Shown: positions 42,406 through 49,675 of the stretch, one piece after another
Layout: the number at the start of each line of letters is the position of its first letter
Position numbering within the stretch: the stretch's first letter is position 1
Assembly (NCBI GenBank): GCA_031271975.1
Contig: JAISUR010000016.1
Span: forward strand, 186,001-250,000
Source of the DNA: Propionibacteriaceae bacterium
GTDB taxonomy: Bacteria > Actinomycetota > Actinomycetes > Propionibacteriales > Propionibacteriaceae
Length of the DNA: 64,000 bases
Direction: 5' to 3'
Made by a program: the position numbers and the translations under genes
The notes under the pieces: generated by a model
What the model was told of the DNA's origin: nothing
The model's database searches: none
Seen by the model: the letters and a program-made list of their open reading frames with translations, nothing else

Positions 42406-43422
42406 TCAGTACTCCAGCCGCTTGTAGTACCGCCGGACGGTGAGCGGGTGGTCGCGCAGGGCGGCGATGTGCTCGGCGAGGCGTTCCAAGACAGTGGCGA
42501 GGACGGCAGGGGCGATCAGGGCGCGTGTTGCCGGGCTCAGGCCGGGTAGGTCGAAATCTGCGGCGTCGACCACGTGGAGTGTGCCGCCGACGCTGGGCAC
42601 GAAGCGAGCCACGCGTTCGGCGAGTTCCCGACCGGCGTCCTCGCCTTTGAGCAGCAGCATGTCCACTCCGGGTTCGACGAGTTCGAGGGTGCCGTGGAAG
42701 AAGTCGAGGGCGTGGATGGGCCTGGTCCAGATCCACTGCATCTCTTCGAGGATGCACATGCCGAAATACCACGCCTCGTACCAGGCGTTCCCCCCGGACG
42801 AGATCAAGATCGGCTTGGTTGCGGCGGCGAGCTTGGCGGCCAGTTCGGCGGCGCGCGGCTCGAAGGCCTGCTTTGCCGCGACCAGCCCCGCAGGAAGGTG
42901 GCGCAACTCGGCGGCGATGTCGGAGGCTTCGGCCCACTCACCGCGGTGCTCCAAGACAGCCAGGGCCAGCAGCAAGGTTTGCGTCAGATAGCACTCCGAA
43001 GATGTGTCGTCGGCGACCGGGTTGCAGAAATTGATGTCGGCTTCGACGGCCATGGGCGTGCCCGCCGTGCCGGTGAAGGTCATGACTCTGGCACCCTTGC
43101 CCTTGGCGTAGCGCAGTGCGGCGACGGCTTCTTGCGTCGTGCCGGAGACCGAGCAGAAGACCACTAGCGATTTCGGGCCCAAATTGGCGTTCCCTCCGGC
43201 GATCAACTCCGTGGAGCGCTCCATAAACGTGGGGAAGCTGGAGCGGGTTTGTAGCAGGCGGGCCGCCGGGTAGGTGAGCAGCGCGACCCCGCCGGCGCTG
43301 GCGAAGAAGATGTTCTCGATGCCGCTGTCCAATTCGCGGACTACCGCCGCGCGGATCTGGTCGGCTGCCGCGACGGCGGCGGTTTGGGTTTCGAGGTGAT
43401 GGTTGAGATCTATGTTGAGCAT
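42406..43422 (-). CDS. Second FrlB-like SIS-domain protein
   Basis: A 338-residue protein starting at ATG 43422 behind a strong GGAGGGG. Two SIS halves are visible: NIFFASAGGVALLTYPAARLL with VFCSVSGTTQEAVAALRYAKGKGA, and PILISSGGNAWYEAWYFGMCILEEMQWIWTRPIHALDFFHGTLE. The end LRDHPLTVRRYYKRLEY matches the FrlB signature of the gene at 32226. It is probably a deglycase or isomerase for another phosphorylated sugar-amine. It is divergent from the proline racemase-type operon, with FadR-like operators between them. No kinase is adjacent. Confidence 0.8.
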   Translation of the reverse strand: MLNIDLNHHLETQTAAVAAADQIRAAVVRELDSGIENIFFASAGGVALLTYPAARLLQTRSSFPTFMERSTELIAGGNANLGPKSLVVFCSVSGTTQEAVAALRYAKGKGARVMTFTGTAGTPMAVEADINFCNPVADDTSSECYLTQTLLLALAVLEHRGEWAEASDIAAELRHLPAGLVAAKQAFEPRAAELAAKLAAATKPILISSGGNAWYEAWYFGMCILEEMQWIWTRPIHALDFFHGTLELVEPGVDMLLLKGEDAGRELAERVARFVPSVGGTLHVVDAADFDLPGLSPATRALIAPAVLATVLERLAEHIAALRDHPLTVRRYYKRLEY

Positions 43423-43438
43423 TGCCCCTCCGGAAAAG

Positions 43439-43470
43439 TTGTCTGACAAGTAGTATAAAGAGTCTGACAA
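43439..43470 (-). promoter_or_regulatory. Two GntR/FadR-type operators around a promoter
   Basis: TTGTCTGACAA (43439-43449) is a perfect palindrome and fits the FadR-subfamily pattern TNGTNNNACNA exactly. GAGTCTGACAA (43460-43470) fits at all but one base, 21 bases away. On the minus strand a TATACT -10 (43453-43458) sits between them, with TTGCAT (43475-43480) 16 bases upstream as -35. One operator covers the start point, the other the spacer. This is a classic repression layout for the SIS gene. Confidence 0.65.
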
Positions 43471-43529
43471 CATATGCAAGCTGCGTCCATCCTGCGTCGG
43501 GCGGTAGCCAGGTGGCGATGGGAAGCAAC

Positions 43530-43535
43530 TACACT
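43530..43535 (+). promoter_or_regulatory. -10 element of a leaderless transcript
   Basis: TACACT ends six bases before ATG 43542 and supports that start over ATG 43518. Confidence 0.4.
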
Positions 43536-43541
43536 CATGCC

Positions 43542-44558
43542 ATGGCTGTGACAAGCGTCGAGACCGTCGATTACCACACCGGCGGCGAACCTTTCCGCAT
43601 CATCGAGAACCCTCCGCCGATCCTGGGCGACACCGTTGCCGAACGGCGCGTTTTCGCCATCGGCGACCCGCAGGTGGACGGGCTGCGCCGGTTGCTCTGT
43701 TTCGAGCCGCGCGGCCACGCCGACATGTACGGTGGCATGATCGTCCCTCCCGATGATCCGGGCGCCGATCTCGGCGTGTTGTTCTGGCACAAGGACGGCT
43801 TTTCGACGGCCTGCGGGCATGGCACCATCGCGTTGGGCGCCTGGGCTGTCAACTCTGGCCGGGTGGCCGCACCTGCTGACGGCGTGACGGACGTCGTCAT
43901 CGACGTGCCCTCTGGGCGGGTGACTGCGCGGGTCCACACCTCGGGCGGGAAAGTCCAACTCGTGGATTTCATCAACGTGCCCAGCTACCTGGTGGCCGAA
44001 AAAGTGGCGTTGACAACGCAATACGGGCCGGTCGAGGTGGCTGTGGGCTACGGCGGCGCGATCTACGCGCATCTCGACGCGGCCAGTGTGGGCATGGAGG
44101 TTACGCCCGAACACCACCTCGACCTGATCGCCGTCGGCCGTGAGATCAAGTGGGCCCTCAACGACACCGAAGTCGCCAAGCACCCTTCCGATTCCCGCCT
44201 CGACGGCATCTACGGCACGATCATCTACGACGACTTCGGACGCGACGCGCAGGGCCGCCTGCACCAGCGCAACGTCACGATCTTCGCCGATGGCGAGGTG
44301 GACCGTTCGCCGTGCGGTTCGGGCACCGCATCCCGCGTCGCCGTGCTGCACGCCGCGGGCCAGATGGCTCCCGGTGACGTTCTTGTCCATGATTCAATCG
44401 TCGGCTCGCGTTTCATCGCCGAAATCGCCGAAGTCGTCGCAGCAGACGGCCGGCAGGCCGTCGTCCCCGTGGTTTCCGGAACCGCGTACAAAGTGGGGGA
44501 AATGAGATTCACCGTCGATCCGGACGACGATTTAGTACCAGGATTCGTGTTGAGATGA
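43542..44558 (+). CDS. Proline racemase family protein
   Basis: A 338-residue enzyme of the racemase/hydroxyproline epimerase family. The N-terminal motif is VDYHTGGEPFRI. Both catalytic cysteines are present: one in FSTACGHGTIALGAW and one in VDRSPCGSGTASRVAVL. Two-cysteine members are racemases or 4-hydroxyproline epimerases. Trans-3-hydroxyproline dehydratases usually replace one, though the GSGTASR context is closer to that group. ATG 43542 follows TACACT by six bases. It overlaps the ornithine cyclodeaminase-type gene, so the two probably act on the same cyclic amino acid. Confidence 0.85.
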   Translation: MAVTSVETVDYHTGGEPFRIIENPPPILGDTVAERRVFAIGDPQVDGLRRLLCFEPRGHADMYGGMIVPPDDPGADLGVLFWHKDGFSTACGHGTIALGAWAVNSGRVAAPADGVTDVVIDVPSGRVTARVHTSGGKVQLVDFINVPSYLVAEKVALTTQYGPVEVAVGYGGAIYAHLDAASVGMEVTPEHHLDLIAVGREIKWALNDTEVAKHPSDSRLDGIYGTIIYDDFGRDAQGRLHQRNVTIFADGEVDRSPCGSGTASRVAVLHAAGQMAPGDVLVHDSIVGSRFIAEIAEVVAADGRQAVVPVVSGTAYKVGEMRFTVDPDDDLVPGFVLR

Positions 44559-45457
44559 CCCAATTGCCCTTTATCACCGCTGACCAGATCCGGGCCAGCG
44601 TCACGTTCCAACAAGCAGTCGAGGCGTTGGAAGCCGAGTTGCGTTCCGGCCTGGACCTGGACGCCCAGCCGCCGCGCCAATCCGCCCCCATTTCCAATGG
44701 CGAATGGCTGCTCATGCCCTCCCAGATCGGCGACGCCGTGGGCATCAAAGTCCTCACTGTCGCCTGGCACAATCCGGCCCGCGGGCTGGCCCGCATCCAG
44801 GGCCTCTATCTGTTGTTCGATTCCGACACGCTCACGCCCATCGCGGTGTTGGACGGCACGTCGTTGACGGAAGTGCGCACGCCTGCCGTTTCGGTCGCCG
44901 CCACCCGGGCGTTCCTCGGGGAGTCGCCCGAGGTGCTCGTTTTCGGGGCGGGTCCGCAGGCGCTGGGCCATGTGCGTGCGTTCAGCGAGGTGGTCGGCAT
45001 CGGCAAAGTGACGCACGTCGCGCTGAACGGCGGCCCGGAGAACATCCCGGTGCTGTTGCCCGATGATCCAGCCGTGCCCGGTTTGGTGGCGAGCGCCGAT
45101 CTGATCCTTTGCAACACTACGGCCCGCGAGCCGCTTTTCGATTCGAGTCCGGTGAAGGACTCCGCGGTCGTCGTGGCCATGGGTTCGCATGAGCCCGCCG
45201 CCCGCGAGCTGGATTCGGCGCTGCTGGCCCGCTCCACGGTGATCGCGGAGCACATCGGCACCGCGCTGCGCGAAGCCGGCGACATCATCATCCCGGTCAA
45301 CGAAGGCGCCCTGGATCCGGCCCAGCTCGTGGAGTGGTCGGCGGTGGCCCGCGGCGAAGTGACGGTTCCCCGCGACCGCCCGATCGTCTTCAAGTCCACC
45401 GGCCTGGCCTGGGAAGACCTGGTGACCGCCAACCTGGCCTTCAAAGCAGCCATCTGA
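44555..45457 (+). CDS. Ornithine cyclodeaminase / mu-crystallin family protein
   Basis: A 300-residue NAD(P)-binding protein. Segments are LLMPSQIGDAVGIKVLTVAWHNPARGLARIQGLYLLFDSDTLTPIAVLDGTSLTEVRTPAVSVAA (family-typical, split here by many small residues), then VLVFGAGPQALGHVRAF (nucleotide fold) and VVVAMGSHEPAARELDSALLA. With a proline racemase partner it may be a pyrroline-2-carboxylate (ketimine) reductase rather than a cyclodeaminase. It is coupled by an ATGA overlap. Confidence 0.85.
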   Translation: MTQLPFITADQIRASVTFQQAVEALEAELRSGLDLDAQPPRQSAPISNGEWLLMPSQIGDAVGIKVLTVAWHNPARGLARIQGLYLLFDSDTLTPIAVLDGTSLTEVRTPAVSVAATRAFLGESPEVLVFGAGPQALGHVRAFSEVVGIGKVTHVALNGGPENIPVLLPDDPAVPGLVASADLILCNTTAREPLFDSSPVKDSAVVVAMGSHEPAARELDSALLARSTVIAEHIGTALREAGDIIIPVNEGALDPAQLVEWSAVARGEVTVPRDRPIVFKSTGLAWEDLVTANLAFKAAI

Positions 45458-45487
45458 CAAGCGCAACGACGCAAGCATCCTGAACAA

Positions 45488-45778
45488 GTCATGCCGGGCT
45501 TGTTCCGGCATCCAACCCCACCCGTCATGCCGGACTTGTTCCGGGATCCAACCGCACCCGTCATGCCGGACTTGTTCCGGCATCCAACCGCACCCGTCAT
45601 GCCGGGCTTGTTCCGGCATCCAACCCCACCCGTCATGCCGGGCTTGTTCCGGCATCCAACCCCACCCGTCATGCCGGACTTGTTCCGGCATCTTGGGACG
45701 AAGTCCCATGCGCCCCACAGGGCGCCCCTACCGGGGCACGCGGACTCCGTCCGAGATCCCAGAACTTGTCCGGGATGA
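45488..45778. repeat. Composite palindromic repeat, copy E, with a six-copy 36-bp tandem array
   Basis: GTCATGCCGG recurs at 45488, 45524, 45560, 45596, 45632 and 45668, exactly 36 bases apart. Each unit has a GCCGG/CCGGC stem. The last unit continues into the full element with GGGACGAAGTCCC, GGGCGCCCC, GGGGCACGC, CGGACTCCGTCCG and GATCCCAGAAC...CCGGGATGAC stems (to 45778). It fills the 332-bp gap between convergent genes. Open frames across it are not genes. Confidence 0.85.
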
Positions 45779-45789
45779 CGGATGCTGGT

Positions 45790-47130
45790 TTACCGCGCTA
45801 TGGCAGTAATCGTTCCGGTGTACATCCCCATCCCACAGGAATACGGGTAGACGCCCGGCGCGGCCAGCGAAATGTCCACGAGGTTGCTGCCTTTGTTGAG
45901 GAAGATCAGGTCGTTGACGCCCAGCTTCGTGACGTTCAGCGAACTGGAGCAGTCGAGGTTTTGCACGTCGAAGTTCAACTGCGTCGTTTCGCCCGCGTAG
46001 ATGACGGTGTCGTGCGGGGCGTAGCCGTGGCTGACCTGGATGGTAGCCAACTGGCGGCCGCCTTCGTCGACCACATTGGATGTCCGGGCTGTGGCCGTCG
46101 GCGTGGTGACGGTCTGGGCGGGGGCCAGTATCGCGGCCGCTCCGGAGGCGTTCAACACCGCGAAGGCGATCACGACGACGCCGACGTAGTGGAAGAAGCG
46201 GTCGGTCTTGATCAGCGTCGACACGGAGCCCACACCCATCAGGCCAGGGGCGGTGCCGAGGGCGAACAGCGACATGGTGAGGGCCGCCGTCAGTGGGTCT
46301 CCGGTGGATAGCGCGTAGACCTGCACGGATTGCGTGAACGCGCAGGGCAGGAAGAACGACGCCGCGCCGAGCGCCAACCCAGTCCAGTCGCGGTACCCGC
46401 CCTTGGCTTCGACCAGGTTTGCCAGCGAGCTCGGCAAGGTGAAGCTGGTCCCGGCCAAGCGCGGCGAGATCCCGGTCAGGCGCAAGCCGAGCAAACCCAT
46501 TACCACGGCGACGGCCAGCATCAAGATCGCCAACACTGGACCCGACATCGTGAACGTCGAACCAATCGCGCCGAGCACGCCTCCCAGCAGTCCGAAGCCC
46601 ACGATGCGGCCAGCGTTGAACATGAGTTGCGGCCGCAGCCGTTGCGCCGTAGTGGCATCCGGATGAGCTTCGGCGAAGCTTGCCGACAGCGAGATGACCA
46701 CGCCGCCGACCAGCGCCATGCAGGTGGATACGCTCGCGGCCACCCCCAGCAAGGCGACAAAGACAAGATTGCCCGAAGCCGCTCCCGCGGTGAGCGAATC
46801 GGCGAACGAAAACAAGCCCAACTTGTTGGCCGCCAGGGCCAGCGCGATGACCGCGCCTGCGGCAACAGCCACGTCGATCCAAACCTTGGAATCTGCGGTC
46901 AGCCAGGGTTCCTTGGTGCGTCCAATGAGGTACCCGGCCTTCTTGACGGCCTTGGAAATCTCGCCGCGATCGATTTCGCCCGCGCTGGTGATGACCGCCT
47001 GCCCCTTGCGCGCCGAGACACTGACCTGCTGCACACCCGGGATGCGCCGGAGCGCCTTGCCCACCCGCTGCTCGCAAGCGGCGCAAGTCATGCCCTGCAC
47101 ATAGACGACCGTGGAATGAGGCTCCGCCAC
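45790..47130 (-). CDS. HMA domain - SafE/DsbD-like membrane - cupredoxin fusion protein
   Basis: A 446-residue fusion. Residues 1-70 form a heavy-metal-associated domain with the CxxC metal site at Cys16 and Cys19 (GMTCAAC). Then about seven helices of the SafE/DsbD-like transport family follow (VALLGVAASVSTCMALVGGVVISLS, FFLPCAFTQSVQVYALSTGDP). The last 110 residues form a cupredoxin-like outer domain ending in YPYSCGMGMYTGTI. Such fusions handle copper or transfer electrons across the membrane. GTG 47130 follows a minus-strand TACACT by seven bases. An open frame extends upstream but lacks family residues. Confidence 0.82.
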   Translation of the reverse strand: MAEPHSTVVYVQGMTCAACEQRVGKALRRIPGVQQVSVSARKGQAVITSAGEIDRGEISKAVKKAGYLIGRTKEPWLTADSKVWIDVAVAAGAVIALALAANKLGLFSFADSLTAGAASGNLVFVALLGVAASVSTCMALVGGVVISLSASFAEAHPDATTAQRLRPQLMFNAGRIVGFGLLGGVLGAIGSTFTMSGPVLAILMLAVAVVMGLLGLRLTGISPRLAGTSFTLPSSLANLVEAKGGYRDWTGLALGAASFFLPCAFTQSVQVYALSTGDPLTAALTMSLFALGTAPGLMGVGSVSTLIKTDRFFHYVGVVVIAFAVLNASGAAAILAPAQTVTTPTATARTSNVVDEGGRQLATIQVSHGYAPHDTVIYAGETTQLNFDVQNLDCSSSLNVTKLGVNDLIFLNKGSNLVDISLAAPGVYPYSCGMGMYTGTITAIAR

Positions 47131-47137
47131 GGGTCCG

Positions 47138-47143
47138 AGTGTA
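47138..47143 (-). promoter_or_regulatory. -10 element of the leaderless fusion-protein transcript
   Basis: On the minus strand TACACT ends seven bases before GTG 47130. Confidence 0.35.
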
Positions 47144-47242
47144 TACGCATATCCAAGAAAAGTGGCTTCCGTCCGGTCGCCGTCCGGTATGGCGGTTGGG
47201 GGACCAGGGCAAAGCGGAGGGGAACACTTCTCTGAGAGGCGA

Positions 47243-47248
47243 TAGTCT
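47243..47248 (+). promoter_or_regulatory. -10 element of the leaderless 47.3-48.7 kb operon
   Basis: TAGTCT ends six bases before GTG 47255, which supports the small membrane protein as the first gene. Confidence 0.45.
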
Positions 47249-47254
47249 GGAAAG

Positions 47255-47437
47255 GTGCTAGTTCCGTTGAGTGTCACCGGCGGCGTGCTGGTGGGTGGCT
47301 GCGTGGCGGTTATGGCGGTGGCCGTGTTCGTCATCGTGCGGATGGTGCGGGTGTCGCGGCGCCCCCACGTCGCGGCTGACATTTCGGAAGACACTACCAA
47401 GCCTGTATTGGGGGAAAATGTTCGAGATCCCGAGTGA
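47255..47437 (+). CDS. Small single-helix membrane protein
   Basis: A 60-residue protein. One helix spans about residues 7-30 (VTGGVLVGGCVAVMAVAVFVIV), followed by a basic stop-transfer stretch (RMVRVSRRPH) and an acidic tail. The GTG lies six bases after a TAGTCT hexamer, and the end overlaps the nitrobindin gene by 20 bases. This supports real translation despite its size. Function unknown. Confidence 0.6.
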   Translation: MLVPLSVTGGVLVGGCVAVMAVAVFVIVRMVRVSRRPHVAADISEDTTKPVLGENVRDPE

Positions 47438-47912
47438 CCTGAATCCGGCGCTGGCCGGGCTGGCCTGGCTGCGCGGGCGCTGGGAGGGGACCGGTTTCCT
47501 GGAGTGGCCGGGCATGCAGAAGTTGTCGTATGCCATCCAGGTGGACTTCGCGGACAACGGCGGCGACTACCTGCACTACCTTTCCCAGAGTTTCGAGATT
47601 GACGAAGATGGACGGCCTGTGAAGGCGCTGGCGATGGAGACCGGCTTTTGGCGGCCGCTGCCGGACGCGACCGTGGACGTGATGATGTGCAGCCCGGACG
47701 GCTTTGCGGAGATCTGGTTCGGAAAGCTGCAACCGGGCCGCGTCGATTTGGTGACCGACGCAGTCGCGCGCACCAAGGACGCGAAGGTGGCCTATACGGC
47801 TGGCCGCCGGCTTTACGGCTTGGTGGAGGGCAAGCTGATGTTCGCTTTCGACCGGGCCACCGAAGACGAGCCGCTGCGCCCATACGTGTGGGCGACGCTG
47901 GAGCGCAAGTGA
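47418..47912 (+). CDS. Nitrobindin-like heme-binding beta-barrel (FABP family, DUF1794)
   Basis: A 164-residue protein. The diagnostic GRWEGTG motif (GxWxGxG) near residue 20 and the repeated strands (YAIQVDFADNGGDYLHYLSQSFE, ETGFWRPLPDATVDVMM, RVDLVTDAVARTKDAKVAYTAGRRLYGL) match the actinobacterial FABP/nitrobindin family, which binds heme and can isomerise peroxynitrite. The usual axial histidine is not obvious to me. It is followed by a coupled YgfZ gene, a common actinobacterial order. Confidence 0.8.
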   Translation: MFEIPSDLNPALAGLAWLRGRWEGTGFLEWPGMQKLSYAIQVDFADNGGDYLHYLSQSFEIDEDGRPVKALAMETGFWRPLPDATVDVMMCSPDGFAEIWFGKLQPGRVDLVTDAVARTKDAKVAYTAGRRLYGLVEGKLMFAFDRATEDEPLRPYVWATLERK

Positions 47913-48748
47913 GGCTGCACTACGGCGATCCGTTTCGCGAGCAGAAGCTGCTCGTCGCAGGCGAGGCGTCCTGCGAGGGGTTTCCCAGGTTTGAGATCGC
48001 CGGGCCGGAACGCCTGAGTTGGCTGCACGCGATCACGGCACAGGACTTCGCCAGATTGCAGCCGCACGTTCCGGTGTCCGCCTACATCCTCAACTATCAG
48101 GGTCACATCATCCACGCGCTCTGGGGCGAAGACGACGGCCAGGTCTTCCACGCGCAGACCGAACCCGGGCATGAAGCCGACCTGCTGGCGTGGCTGGGTT
48201 CGATGGTCTTCGCCACCAAGGTGGAAATGCGGTCCGCGCCGGTGGAACCCGCGGCCGAGAAACCCCCGGCCGGCTCGTGGGCCTACGACGCCTTGCGCAT
48301 AGCGGCCGGCACTCCGCGCATTTTCCGCGATACCGACGACAGGACGCTGCCCAACGAGTTGGCCATGCCCGACGGCGACCGGCTGGGCGCGTCCGTCCAC
48401 CTCAAGAAGGGCTGCTACCCCGGTCAAGAAACCGTCGCCCGCGTCTACAACATCGGCCGCCCACCCAGGCGCTTGACGCGGCTGCTGCTGGACGGCTCCG
48501 AAGACCGGCTGCCGGACATGGGCGCGGACGTGCTGCTCGAAGGGGAGATAGTCGGCCGAATGGGCACGTCGGCGATCCACTACGAACTCGGCCCCATCGG
48601 CCTAGCCCTGCTCAAACGCGATGTCCCGACCGGCGCCGCGCTGACCGTGGACGGCATAGCGGCTAGCCAGCAGGTGATCGTCGACCCCGACGTGGGCCTG
48701 CATTTCCAAGCCGCGCAAGCGGTCGGCGGCAAGCGCTGGCTGTTGTGA
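47909..48748 (+). CDS. ygfZ: YgfZ/GcvT folate-binding iron-sulfur protein
   Basis: A 279-residue protein. The signature KKGCYPGQETVARVYN (K-G-C-Y-x-G-Q-E) with its conserved cysteine identifies YgfZ, which uses tetrahydrofolate to help assemble or repair iron-sulfur proteins. The N-terminal half (RLSWLHAITAQDFARLQPHVPVSAYILNYQGHIIHAL) is the GcvT-like barrel. GTG 47909 overlaps the nitrobindin stop. The folate operon at the start of the window provides its cofactor. Confidence 0.9.
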   Translation: MRLHYGDPFREQKLLVAGEASCEGFPRFEIAGPERLSWLHAITAQDFARLQPHVPVSAYILNYQGHIIHALWGEDDGQVFHAQTEPGHEADLLAWLGSMVFATKVEMRSAPVEPAAEKPPAGSWAYDALRIAAGTPRIFRDTDDRTLPNELAMPDGDRLGASVHLKKGCYPGQETVARVYNIGRPPRRLTRLLLDGSEDRLPDMGADVLLEGEIVGRMGTSAIHYELGPIGLALLKRDVPTGAALTVDGIAASQQVIVDPDVGLHFQAAQAVGGKRWLL

Positions 48749-48832
48749 ATATCTTTCCCAGTCGGGACGCTTCGGCACGGCGCCTGCCAGGCCCTACGAT
48801 GTGACTCAAGGGCAATTGGGATGGAGAACACG

Positions 48833-49672
48833 ATGCCGAACGCGAAGGTCTATTTCACCAAAGACGTCAGTTCTGCGGGCCTGTTGGCCGCGTACCAGGC
48901 GTTGGGCAAGGAACTGCCCGGCAAGGTCCTCGTCAAGCTGCACATGGGTGAAGAGGGCAACACCAACTACCTCGATCCGGAGTTGTTGCGCGATCTGACG
49001 GCCGAAGTCAACGGCACGTTCGGCGACGCGAACACCGGCTACGGCGGGGCGCGGAGCACTGCGGAGGGCCATCGCCGCGTCGCGGCGGAACACGGCTTCA
49101 CCTACGCGCCGGTGGACATCCTCGACGAAGACGGCGACATCGAAGTTCCCGCCAACGGCAAGCGCATCAAGCGCGCCATCATCTCGTCCCACGTGAAGGA
49201 CTACGACTCGTTCGTCTCGGTGGCCCACTTCAAGGGGCACGCCATGGCCGGCTTCGGCGGCACGCTGAAGAACCTGGCGGTCGGCGTCGCGTCTTCCCGC
49301 GGCAAGCTCGACCTGCACGGCTCCAGGTTCAACTACCACGGCGAGGAGTTCTTGGAGCGCCTGGCGGAGTATTCCAAGGCCATCATCGATTCGATGGGCG
49401 AGAACATCGTCTATCTGAACGTGCTCTGCAATCTGTCGACCTCTTGCGACTGTGATTCGAACGCTCCCGACTCCGAGCTGGCTGACATCGGCATCGTGTC
49501 GTCGCTGGACCCGATCGCCATCGACCAAGCCTCGGTAGACCTGCTGGTGAAGTACGGCGGTGAGAAGTCCGCGCTGCTGGATGTCATCGATTCCCACAAG
49601 GGCACTTATACGCTCGGCTACGGCGAGCAGATCGGGCTGGGCACCCGCGCCTACGACTTGGTCGAGTTGTAG
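48833..49672 (+). CDS. DUF362 domain protein
   Basis: A 279-residue protein (MPNAKVYFTKDVSSAG). Segments are VLVKLHMGEEGNTNYLDPELLRDL, YGGARSTAEGHRRVAAEHGF, VSVAHFKGHAMAGFGGTLKNLAVGVAS and PIAIDQASVDLL, as in DUF362. Several cysteines (VLCNLSTSCDCDS) might hold an iron-sulfur cluster. No ferredoxin domain is attached. ATG 48821 is also possible. GGAG stands six bases before 48833 and AAGGG seven before 48821. A TACGAT -10 lies at 48795-48800. The gene is convergent with typA. Function unknown. Confidence 0.8.
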   Translation: MPNAKVYFTKDVSSAGLLAAYQALGKELPGKVLVKLHMGEEGNTNYLDPELLRDLTAEVNGTFGDANTGYGGARSTAEGHRRVAAEHGFTYAPVDILDEDGDIEVPANGKRIKRAIISSHVKDYDSFVSVAHFKGHAMAGFGGTLKNLAVGVASSRGKLDLHGSRFNYHGEEFLERLAEYSKAIIDSMGENIVYLNVLCNLSTSCDCDSNAPDSELADIGIVSSLDPIAIDQASVDLLVKYGGEKSALLDVIDSHKGTYTLGYGEQIGLGTRAYDLVEL

Positions 49673-49675
49673 CGG

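Noticed and set aside
45488-45703. CRISPR-like array (36-bp period, six units)
   Set aside because: The units are contiguous and nearly identical over their full 36 bases, with no unique spacers and no cas genes. It is a tandem repeat.
45491-45778. Open frame encoding a 12-residue repeat protein (MPGLFRHPTPPV type)
   Set aside because: It is a by-product of a 36-bp palindromic repeat with no ribosome site, and the same peptide pattern arises from the repeat elsewhere.
45790-47883. A 697-residue version of the HMA-SafE-cupredoxin protein
   Set aside because: The added upstream frame crosses the nitrobindin gene on the other strand and is low in conserved pattern. GTG 47130 has a -10 just upstream.
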